Position numbers and translations under genes: made by a program. Positions 28,321 through 35,121 of a stretch of DNA of 64,000 nucleotides are shown here, piece after piece. The DNA is from HXMU1420-2 sp034670145. Its GTDB lineage: Bacteria; Pseudomonadota; Alphaproteobacteria; Rhodobacterales; Rhodobacteraceae. Every line of letters begins with the position of its first letter. The first letter of the stretch is position 1. Below the pieces are notes generated by a model. That model was not told the origin of the DNA. It did not search any database and saw nothing but the letters and a program-made list of their open reading frames with translations. The DNA lies in assembly GCA_034670145.1 (NCBI GenBank), contig JAXMOA010000010.1, positions 135,039 to 199,038 of the forward strand, written 5' to 3'.

Positions 28321-28852
28321 TCAAGCTGCTTCGAACATCTGGCTGATGCACTGGATCTCGCCTTTGACCCCTGGTTTCTTGTTATGGACATGTCCGCGTT
28401 TGATGCTGTCGAAATGCGGATCGTATCGATGGTTTATGTCTCGGATGACTCGGCGATAGGTCGGCGCTTTGTCCGTGACGATTGTGACCGGACGATGCAG
28501 GCGTACTCGTTCAATGGCTTTGTTGAGAATAGACTTTGCTGCCTTTGCATCCCGCCGAGCGGTGAGGCGAAAGTCGATCATGTGGCCACTTGCCACCAAC
28601 GCGGACATAAGGTTCGTCCACGTGCCAATCGAGGCTGGCGCGGCGCAGATATTTCTCTGTGCGTTTGGTGAGTTCGGGCCCAAACTTGACCACCCAGCGA
28701 TACACGGTTGATCGATCAACATTAATCCAACGCTCGACGAGCAAATCGACCACGTCTTGATAGGATAGCGGGTAGCGCAAATACCACCGCACCGCTCACA
28801 GAATGATCACCTGTGGAAAACGATGGTGCTCAAATGGGGACTTGCGTGGCAT
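28321..28852 (-). pseudogene. IS6-family transposase, decayed
   Basis: Reading from ATG 28852 on the minus strand: MPRKSPFEHHRFPQVIIL, an in-frame TGA (28796-28798) where the family has Cys or similar, then AVRWYLRYPLSYQDVVDLL and DWHVDEPYVRVGGKW. After KW a frame-shifting deletion removes the block normally joining it to HMIDFRLTARRD. A second, in-frame deletion removes roughly 45 residues between NHRYDPHFDS and IKRGHVHNKK, including the last catalytic Glu region. The gene ends GEIQCISQMFEAA. Three separate lesions show a long-dead element. The first DDE Asp (HVDEP) is still present. Confidence 0.85.
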
Positions 28853-28900
28853 GCTTCACCTCAAAAGGACAAAACTGACCAAGCCTGCTGATTAATGCTA

Positions 28901-29005
28901 CTGTCCCGTTTCGAGCTTACCTGGATCACCTGTTCGCGGCCTCTCCCGACGGTCGGACGCGAAAAGGGATAGGCGATGTCTCTGGTTGCACTCGAAACGG
29001 TACAG
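28901..29005. repeat. 105-bp element with 15-bp terminal inverted repeats
   Basis: CTGTCCCGTTTCGAG at 28901-28915 and CTCGAAACGGTACAG at 28991-29005 are inverted copies matching at 14 of 15 positions. They bound 75 bp that contain no open frame of note. The right end stops one base before the stop codon of the FAH-family gene. The layout resembles a miniature inverted-repeat element or the two ends of an internally deleted IS. No target duplication is evident. Confidence 0.55.
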
Positions 29006-29006
29006 G

Positions 29007-29867
29007 TCAGACCTCCTCGTCAATCACCGTGTTGACCAGCGCGCCAATCCCCTCGGCCGCCACCTCGATGACATCCCCGGGCACCAGGAACCGTGGCGGA
29101 TCAAACCGCGCTCCGGCACCTGTCGGCGTGCCCGTCACGATGATGTCACCCGGCGCCAATGTGGTGAAGGTCGAGATATATTCGATCTGGCGCCGGATCG
29201 GGAACAACATGCGGCTGGTGCGATCCTCCTGGCGCAGCTCGCCGTTCACATGGGTGGTCAGGCGGATGTCATCCAGCTGCGCCGCCGCCGTAAAGGGCAC
29301 TAACCAGGGGCCCATCGCGCCCGAATTGTCCCAGTTCTTGCCCTGCGTCACGTTGAACTTGGCATGACGCACCCAATCGCGCAGCGTGCCCTCGTTGCAC
29401 AGGGTCAGCGCCGCAATGTGATCATAGGCATCCGCCTGCGCAATGCGCCGACCACCCTTGCCGATCACAATCGCCACTTCGCCCTCATAATCCAGCTGAG
29501 GCGTCTCGGGGGGCCGCACCAACGGACGGTTGTGCCCGGTAAACGATCCCGGAAAGCGAATGAACAGCGACATGTTCGGCGGCGCGTCCTTGCCATCCTT
29601 GTACTCGGCATTGCGATCGGGGAAATTGACGCCGACGCAGATGATCTTTTGCGGCGATGGCAAAGGGATCTCATAGTCGAACGCCCCATGGGCATGGGTC
29701 ACCTCCCGGCCCTGCGCCGCCAGCGCCAGAGCATGCAGCCCATCCGCCGCAACCACATCAGACAGGCTGGGCCATTGGGGAAAATCCATCGACAGCGCAA
29801 TTGCGCCCGCCTCGGTCACAACCCCGTAAAACGGCTCACCCTGCGCTGAAAAACTCGCTATCCGCAT
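29007..29867 (-). CDS. Fumarylacetoacetate hydrolase family protein
   Basis: A 286-residue FAH-superfamily enzyme. The core QKIICVGVNFPDRNAEYKD is near 78, the metal ligands lie in LDYEGEVAIVIGK (near 125), and the C-terminal GDIIVTGTPTGAG is typical. In this operon it could be the HpaG-type decarboxylase/isomerase acting after hpaF, but FAH-family members also hydrolyse acylpyruvates, so I give no symbol. ATG 29867 overlaps the decarboxylase stop (TGATG), so it is translationally coupled to that gene and is the last gene of the operon. Confidence 0.85.
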   Translation of the reverse strand: MRIASFSAQGEPFYGVVTEAGAIALSMDFPQWPSLSDVVAADGLHALALAAQGREVTHAHGAFDYEIPLPSPQKIICVGVNFPDRNAEYKDGKDAPPNMSLFIRFPGSFTGHNRPLVRPPETPQLDYEGEVAIVIGKGGRRIAQADAYDHIAALTLCNEGTLRDWVRHAKFNVTQGKNWDNSGAMGPWLVPFTAAAQLDDIRLTTHVNGELRQEDRTSRMLFPIRRQIEYISTFTTLAPGDIIVTGTPTGAGARFDPPRFLVPGDVIEVAAEGIGALVNTVIDEEV

Positions 29868-31276
29868 CAATCCAAACCTCTTGCAATCTCTGTCACAACG
29901 TCATGAACCATCATCACGTCCTCTTCGGTGCAATCAAACTGCCCGGCCTGAAACCGGATCACCATTGCACCATCCACCCGTGTCTGCGTCAGATAGATGC
30001 GACCATCGTCATTGATCGCCGTCACCAGCCGCAGATTCAACGCATCCAGATCCACGCCTTCGCGCAGATACCGAAACGAAAACAGCGACCATATCGGCGC
30101 CGTCACACATTCAAAATCCGGCTCTGCCACCAGCCGGTCACACAGAGCGTGGCTCCACTTCACATGATTGCGCAGCCGGGTGCGCAACCCCTCCAGCCCA
30201 TAGGTCCGCAACACAAACCAGACCTTCAACGCCCGGAACCGCCGCCCCAATGGGATCGACCATTCTGAATAGTTGATCACCCCCTCGGCCCCATAGGTCT
30301 TCAGAAACTCCGGGCTGATCGCCAGAGTTTTCACCAGGTTGCCGGGATCCTTCAGAAAATGGGCTGAACAGTCAAACTGAACGCCCAGCCACTTGTGCGG
30401 GTTGAAAACAATGCTGTCCGCCCGCTCGGTGCCGGCCCACATCGGGCGAAACTCGGGGCAGATCATCGCCGAACCGGCCCAGGCGGCATCGACATGGGTG
30501 TATAATCCATGGCGCTGCGCCACATCCATGCAGGCATCAATCGGATCCGTTGCCCCCGTGCCGGTCCCGCCCACGCACAGGATCAGACCCGCAGGCGTCA
30601 GACCCGCCGCCTTATCGGCCTGAATGGCCGCCTCCAACGCCACAGGATCCATACCGCGCCACGCGCCGGTCGTCGGAATCCGCACCAGATTGTCCTGCCC
30701 CACCCCCGAGATCCAGATCGCCCGGTCAATCGACGTATGCACCTCGCTGGAGGCATAAATCCGCAACCGAGGCTGCCCGGACAGCCCCTGCTGATTGCCC
30801 TGCCAATCCAACGTCCGCTCGCGCATGGTCAAAACCGCCGCCAGCGTGGCCGAGGAGGCCGAATCCTGAATCACCCCCTGATAGCCGCCCGGCAAACCCA
30901 GCGACTGACGCAGCCAATCCATCACCCGCGTCTCCAGCTCGGTCGCCGCCGGAGAGGTCTGCCACAACATGCATTGAGGCGCCAATACCGTCGCCAGAAA
31001 CTCTGCCAGAACCGAGGCCGGCGCCGCATTGGCCGAGAAATACGCGAAAAACCGGGGGTGCTGCCAATGGGTCATGCCCGGCATGACGATCTCTTCGAAA
31101 TCGCGAAACACATCCTCCAGCGCCTCCGGCTGTTCGGGCGGGCTGGCGGGCAGCGCATTCAGGATCTCGCCGGGCTGGGTCTGGGCCCGCACCGGCCGGT
31201 CACGCAAACTCTGATGATAGCTTTGCGCCCATTCGGACACTTTGGTTCCCCAGGGTGCGAATTCATCCCAGTTCAT
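29867..31276 (-). CDS. Pyridoxal-dependent aromatic amino acid decarboxylase
   Basis: A 469-residue group II decarboxylase (AADC/tyrosine decarboxylase/GAD superfamily). The PLP lysine is K295 in NPHKWLGVQFDCS; stacking His180 (SSEVHTS) and Asp263 (HVDAAWAGS) are intact, and FFAYFSANAAPASVL near 77 matches aromatic-acid decarboxylases. ATG 31276 has AAGGAG 9 nt upstream; the longer frame upstream is not conserved-looking. Its place after hpaD suggests that it feeds an aromatic amine such as tyramine or dopamine toward homoprotocatechuate, but the substrate is not proven by sequence. Confidence 0.88.
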   Translation of the reverse strand: MNWDEFAPWGTKVSEWAQSYHQSLRDRPVRAQTQPGEILNALPASPPEQPEALEDVFRDFEEIVMPGMTHWQHPRFFAYFSANAAPASVLAEFLATVLAPQCMLWQTSPAATELETRVMDWLRQSLGLPGGYQGVIQDSASSATLAAVLTMRERTLDWQGNQQGLSGQPRLRIYASSEVHTSIDRAIWISGVGQDNLVRIPTTGAWRGMDPVALEAAIQADKAAGLTPAGLILCVGGTGTGATDPIDACMDVAQRHGLYTHVDAAWAGSAMICPEFRPMWAGTERADSIVFNPHKWLGVQFDCSAHFLKDPGNLVKTLAISPEFLKTYGAEGVINYSEWSIPLGRRFRALKVWFVLRTYGLEGLRTRLRNHVKWSHALCDRLVAEPDFECVTAPIWSLFSFRYLREGVDLDALNLRLVTAINDDGRIYLTQTRVDGAMVIRFQAGQFDCTEEDVMMVHDVVTEIARGLD

Positions 31277-31393
31277 GGCAGGCGTCTCCTTGCTTGGGCT
31301 GGCACAGCCTAGACTGGCACAGCTGTTCGAAACAGGGGCGAAACCAGCCCGAACCAAGAGTCCATGTTACAGAATTTCCTCCACACCCTCAGC

Positions 31394-31474
31394 GCGATGT
31401 TTTGATCATGCGCCATCAGGGCGATGTTTTGATCATGCGCCATCAGGGCGATGTTTTGATCATGCGCCATCAGG
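31394..31474. repeat. Three tandem copies of a 27-bp unit
   Basis: Units at 31394-31420, 31421-31447 and 31448-31474 appear identical. Each starts GCGATGTTTTGATCATG and ends CGCCATCAGG, and includes the palindrome TGATCA. The array lies in the gap between hpaD (its stop codon falls in the last unit) and the decarboxylase gene, so it is transcribed inside the hpa operon. 27 is divisible by three, but the array lies beyond the hpaD stop. Confidence 0.9.
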
Positions 31475-32450
31475 GCGCAATAATCGGCTGGGCCGTGAGG
31501 GCGCTATCCGTCAGCTCTGCACCGTCAAAGACAGAGCCCTCCTCGAACCAGGATCGTGGCGCAGGGGCGCCCCACAGGGTCTGGCGCTGCGGATCTTTCA
31601 GATCCCATTTGATCGGCTCCAGATCCGGATCGACGGTCTGATAGTCCGAGCAATAAATCTCGATCCGGTTCAGGTCCGGGTCACGCACATACAGGAAAAA
31701 CGCGTTCGAAATCCCATGGCGGCCCGGGCCGCGCTCGATGCTGTCGACCCAGCCGGTTGTCGACATCAGATCCAGCAGGTCAATGATGTTGAGCGGTGTC
31801 GGCACCCAGAAGGCCGAATGATGCAGGCGCGGGCCGCGTCCGTTGGTAAAGGCCACGTCATGCACGCCCCCCTTGCGATGCATCCAGGCGGCCCAGCATT
31901 TCCCGGTCTCGGCGTCTTCGGTGTATTCGGTCGTGCGGAAACCCAGTTCGGAGTAAAAGGCGACCGAGGCATCCACGTCCTGGCTGAACATGTTGAAATG
32001 GTCGATCCGCAGGGGCTTTACCCCGTTATAGAGCCTGTATTGCTGGTGAATCGTCGGCAAACGATCCATTTTGACATAAAATTCCAGCGGGATACCGTGC
32101 AGATCCCGGGTGCGCAGGGTCTTGCCCTGATAGGGACGTTCGACCCATTCGGTGGGCAGGCCCTTGGACTGGAACCACTGTTCGGCTTTTTCCAGATCGG
32201 GTTCGTCGAACAGTTTGAACGCCAGGGTTCTGACGGAGGCCGCGCGCGCCTGGCGCAGGATCATGCAATGATGGCCCCGCTCTTCCATGGCGCGCAGGTA
32301 GACTGTGTCCTGGTCTTCGTCCGTGACCTGCAAGCCGAGGATATCCACATAAAAGGCGCGGGACTTGGCCAGATCCGTGACCCAATATTCGACATGGCTC
32401 AGGCGAACGATGTTAAATGGCGGATAAAGTACCGGAGACGGGACGGGCAT
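31470..32450 (-). CDS. hpaD: Homoprotocatechuate (3,4-dihydroxyphenylacetate) 2,3-dioxygenase
   Basis: A 326-residue type I extradiol dioxygenase with two VOC modules (about 17-130 and 148-270). Expected Fe(II) ligands are His151 (DHFNMF), His210 or His211 (LHHSAFW) and Glu264 (RIEIYCSDY), spaced as in the Brevibacterium and Arthrobacter enzymes. It cleaves homoprotocatechuate to 5-carboxymethyl-2-hydroxymuconate semialdehyde. AAAGGAG lies 8 nt before ATG 32450. It is third in the operon after hpaF and hpaE, with a 112-bp gap that contains the conserved intergenic element. The stop codon falls in a 27-bp tandem array. Confidence 0.92.
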   Translation of the reverse strand: MPVPSPVLYPPFNIVRLSHVEYWVTDLAKSRAFYVDILGLQVTDEDQDTVYLRAMEERGHHCMILRQARAASVRTLAFKLFDEPDLEKAEQWFQSKGLPTEWVERPYQGKTLRTRDLHGIPLEFYVKMDRLPTIHQQYRLYNGVKPLRIDHFNMFSQDVDASVAFYSELGFRTTEYTEDAETGKCWAAWMHRKGGVHDVAFTNGRGPRLHHSAFWVPTPLNIIDLLDLMSTTGWVDSIERGPGRHGISNAFFLYVRDPDLNRIEIYCSDYQTVDPDLEPIKWDLKDPQRQTLWGAPAPRSWFEEGSVFDGAELTDSALTAQPIIAP

Positions 32451-32496
32451 TTCAGTGCTCCTTTAGCAGGCGTGGTCATATGCGGAGAGCGGGTTT

Positions 32497-32545
32497 GGGG
32501 GCGCTGCCCCCTGGCCCCCCGGAGTATTTGGAACCAAAAAGAAGG
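32497..32545 (-). repeat. Rhodobacterales-type GC-palindrome intergenic element, copy 1
   Basis: GGGGGCGCTGCCCCC hairpin followed by CCCCCCGGAGTATTTGG and an AAAAAGAAGG tail. Read on the minus strand it comes right after the hpaE stop as CCTTCTTTTT...AAATACTCC...GGGGGCAGCGCCCCC. A similar sequence in the same orientation follows the tetR stop at 48561-48605. It probably acts at transcript 3' ends or is a dispersed repeat. Confidence 0.7.
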
Positions 32546-32562
32546 ATGGGGGTGTGATCACA

Positions 32563-34074
32563 TCAGGCCCCGAGCCGCGGGATCCGATGTTGGCCCGTGG
32601 CAAAGCCGATGTGTTTTTGCTCCATGTAGAAGTCGAACGACCAGTCCCCGCCGTCGCGACCTATGCCGCTGGCTTTGACGCCGCCAAACGGGGTGGGCAG
32701 GTGGCGGACATTCTCGGAGTTGACCCAGATCATCCCCGCCTCCAGTTCATTGGTGAAGCGCATCGCGCGGGTGAGATCGTTGGTCCAGACGTATCCGGTC
32801 AGCCCGTAGGCCGTGTCATTGGCGATTTGCAGCGCCTCTTCTTCGGTTGAGAAGCGGATTGAGGTCAGGACCGGGCCAAAGATCTCTTCCTGGGCGATTT
32901 TCATGTCGTTGCGGGCGCCGGTAAACAGGGTTGGGTTCACGAACCAGCCCTGATCCCCGTTGCGGGTGCCGCCCGCAGCGATGGTGGCGCCATCTGATCT
33001 GGCGGTTTCGAAATAGGAGGTGACCTTGTCGAAATGGGTTTTGTGGATCAGCGGGCCGACTTCGGTGCCCGGATCCAGCGGATGGCCGACCTTGATCCGG
33101 TTCACACGCTCGCTCAGTTTGGCTTCGAAGGTATCCGCGATGCTGTCCTGGATCAGCAGGCGCGACGAGGAGGTGCAGCGCTCTCCGTTCAGGGAATAGA
33201 TCATGAAGATCGCCGCATCCAGCGCCCGGTCCAGGTCAGCGTCGTCAAACACCACGACCGGGTTTTTGCCGCCCAGTTCGAAATGCACGCGTTTGAGTGT
33301 CTCGGCCCCCTGTTTCATGATCATGGAGCCTGTACGGCTTTCTCCGACAAAGGCGATTGCCTTGATGTCGGGATGTTCGGTCAGCGCCTTGCCGGCCTCT
33401 TCGCCCAGGCCGTTGACCAGGTTCCAGACCCCGGGCGGCAAACCGGCCTCCTGCGCGATCTCGGCCAGGATCGAGGCCGTCACGGGCGAAAACTCGGCCG
33501 GTTTGTGCACCACGGTACATCCTGCGGCCAGGGCCGGGGCGATTTTCCAGGTCGACAGCATGAAGGGGGTGTTCCAGGGCGTGATCACCCCAACCGGCCC
33601 GATCGGCACGCGGGTGGTCACGTTCATCAGCGTTGCAGAGGGCAGCATCTGCCCATCGCGCGCCGCCGGTGCCCGATCTGCGAAGAAACGGAAGTTGTCG
33701 GCCCCGCGCAGCGCCGCCTTGGACATGAAGCGCAACGCCTGGCCCGTGTCCCAGCATTCGCACAGCGCGATCTCTTCGGCGCGGGCCACGATGCCATCCG
33801 CAATCCGGTGCAGGATCCGCTTGCGCTCTTCGCCGGGCATGTCGCGCCACTCCGCAAACGCTGCCCGCGCGGCCTGTGCCGCCCTGTCGATATCCGCAGC
33901 ACCGCCGCGGGCGACCGTAGAAATCAGGCTCTCGTCCACCGGCGAATGCGTCTCAAAGGTTTCGCCCGATGCCGCCGCGCAAAGCTCTCCGGCGATCCGG
34001 TTCTGCACACCGCCTTCGCGAAACCGCGCCAGATATGAATCCAGTTTGACCAGATTGCCCGCCAGATCGCTCAT
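32563..34074 (-). CDS. hpaE: 5-carboxymethyl-2-hydroxymuconate semialdehyde dehydrogenase
   Basis: A 503-residue NAD-dependent aldehyde dehydrogenase. Catalytic Cys300 is in NGERCTSSSR and general base Glu266 in HFELGGK; the NAD-binding FVGESRTGS is near 243. ALDH members of this type with the NxERC(T/S) motif next to hpaF and hpaD are HpaE, which oxidises the ring-cleavage semialdehyde to the dicarboxylate. ATG 34074 overlaps the hpaF stop (ATGA) and has GGAGTGGAG upstream. Confidence 0.92.
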   Translation of the reverse strand: MSDLAGNLVKLDSYLARFREGGVQNRIAGELCAAASGETFETHSPVDESLISTVARGGAADIDRAAQAARAAFAEWRDMPGEERKRILHRIADGIVARAEEIALCECWDTGQALRFMSKAALRGADNFRFFADRAPAARDGQMLPSATLMNVTTRVPIGPVGVITPWNTPFMLSTWKIAPALAAGCTVVHKPAEFSPVTASILAEIAQEAGLPPGVWNLVNGLGEEAGKALTEHPDIKAIAFVGESRTGSMIMKQGAETLKRVHFELGGKNPVVVFDDADLDRALDAAIFMIYSLNGERCTSSSRLLIQDSIADTFEAKLSERVNRIKVGHPLDPGTEVGPLIHKTHFDKVTSYFETARSDGATIAAGGTRNGDQGWFVNPTLFTGARNDMKIAQEEIFGPVLTSIRFSTEEEALQIANDTAYGLTGYVWTNDLTRAMRFTNELEAGMIWVNSENVRHLPTPFGGVKASGIGRDGGDWSFDFYMEQKHIGFATGQHRIPRLGA

Positions 34075-34478
34075 GTCGACTCCACTCCTTCAGATGACAA
34101 AATCAGGTGATCCCGGATCGACCCCGCCTTGGGCGACAAATCCGGATCAATATCGCGCATTTCCAGCGACAGCGCGATGGAATGCACCGCCATCGCTGGC
34201 GCCAGCCAGGCCTGCGCCGCCTGAAAAACATGTTGGGTGGCTGCCGCCTTGACGTCATCCGGGCGCCCGCCGCGCAACCGGACCGAGATGTCGACGTAGC
34301 CATGCACGTCACGCCCATCCGCAATCGCCACGTGATCCGCGCGCAGGGCCCGCACCCGCACACCCGGCATCGGAAACACGCCCGTTTCGACCGCAGCAAC
34401 CCGCAAAGCTTCGCACAGGCCCGCCATATCCACCCGCGACTCCATGTTCGCAGAGTAATCGACGATGATATGTGGCAC
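34071..34478 (-). CDS. hpaF: 5-carboxymethyl-2-hydroxymuconate delta-isomerase
   Basis: A 135-residue CHMI-family protein of the tautomerase superfamily. It begins MPHIIVDYSANMESR; the catalytic Pro becomes N-terminal after Met removal, and VDISVRLRGGRP near 75 is also typical. It isomerises 5-carboxymethyl-2-hydroxymuconate for the next decarboxylation step. It is the first gene of the minus-strand hpa operon. A palindromic operator candidate lies 22 bp upstream of its start. Confidence 0.9.
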   Translation of the reverse strand: MPHIIVDYSANMESRVDMAGLCEALRVAAVETGVFPMPGVRVRALRADHVAIADGRDVHGYVDISVRLRGGRPDDVKAAATQHVFQAAQAWLAPAMAVHSIALSLEMRDIDPDLSPKAGSIRDHLILSSEGVEST

Positions 34479-34500
34479 CGCGCCCTCCCCCTCTATTTAC

Positions 34501-34512
34501 TTAACAAGTTAA
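34501..34512. promoter_or_regulatory. Probable HpaR operator
   Basis: TTAACAAGTTAA is a perfect TTAAC/GTTAA inverted repeat with a 2-bp centre, in the 113-bp region between divergent hpaF and hpaR. MarR-family repressors such as HpaR bind AT-rich palindromes of this size between their gene and the operon. The site could control both promoters. Binding itself is inference. Confidence 0.6.
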
Positions 34513-34591
34513 TACATGACATTCCGGACACAGTCAATCCATCGCGACACTCTGACATTGATCTGCACGCCAGTCTCAGCGAAAATCCATC

Positions 34592-35038
34592 ATGACTCAA
34601 ACACTCCCATCCACCTCCCGCTCGCTCCCAATCGCATTATTGCGCGCCCGAGAGCGCCTCATGGGCCCGATTCGCAACATGCTCAGCTCGGTTGGTATCA
34701 CCGAACAGCAATGGCGCGTCCTGCGCGTCTTACAGGAAAACGGGCCAATGGAACCCACCCGCATCGCCGAAGAGGCCTGCCTCCTCCTGCCCAGCCTCAC
34801 CCGCATCCTCCAAAAACTCGAAGAAAAAGCCATGATCGCCCGCGAAACCGACACCAGGGATCGGCGCCGCCAAATCGTCCGGATTGCCCCAAGGGGCGAC
34901 GAAATCATCCTCGACAACCTGGATAAAAGCGTCCAGCTCGCCGATGGCATCCGCAATCGCATGGGCCCACAGGAATATGACACCCTGCTCGACCTGCTGA
35001 CCAAACTCGAAGAAACCGAGGCCGGGCACCACAGCTGA
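34592..35038 (+). CDS. hpaR: MarR-family regulator of homoprotocatechuate degradation
   Basis: A 148-residue MarR-type winged-helix protein. LLRARERLMGPIRNMLSSVGITEQQWRVLRVL near 12 is characteristic of HpaR, followed by the recognition helix region (LLLPSLTRILQKLEEK) and the wing (RDRRRQIVRI). HpaR represses the hpa operon and is released by pathway intermediates. It is transcribed away from hpaF, with the putative operator between them. Confidence 0.9.
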   Translation: MTQTLPSTSRSLPIALLRARERLMGPIRNMLSSVGITEQQWRVLRVLQENGPMEPTRIAEEACLLLPSLTRILQKLEEKAMIARETDTRDRRRQIVRIAPRGDEIILDNLDKSVQLADGIRNRMGPQEYDTLLDLLTKLEETEAGHHS

Positions 35039-35056
35039 AATGTGATGAAACGCCCC

Positions 35057-35087
35057 TTGACCTTCCAGTAGATGGAACCCCTATCTA
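35057..35087 (+). promoter_or_regulatory. CueR-type promoter of copA
   Basis: A -35 TTGACC (35057-35062) and a -10 TATCTA (35082-35087) are separated by 19 bp, the overlong spacer typical of MerR-family targets. Within the spacer ACCTTCC, seven bases, then GGAA follows the CueR box (ACCTTCC-N7-GGAAGGT); the right arm is only partly conserved. It lies 35 bp before copA and should be switched on by CueR with Cu(I). Confidence 0.75.
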
Positions 35088-35121
35088 GAGCCCGAGACGC
35101 GCTCAGGGATCCAACCACATC

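Noticed and set aside
28896..28907. Right terminal repeat of the IS6 element (TGCTACTGTCCC)
   Set aside because: Only about 9 of 12 positions fit, and the site overlaps the better-supported inverted repeat of the 105-bp element.
31394..31474. CRISPR array
   Set aside because: The 27-bp units are directly joined without spacers and no cas genes are near; it is a simple tandem repeat.
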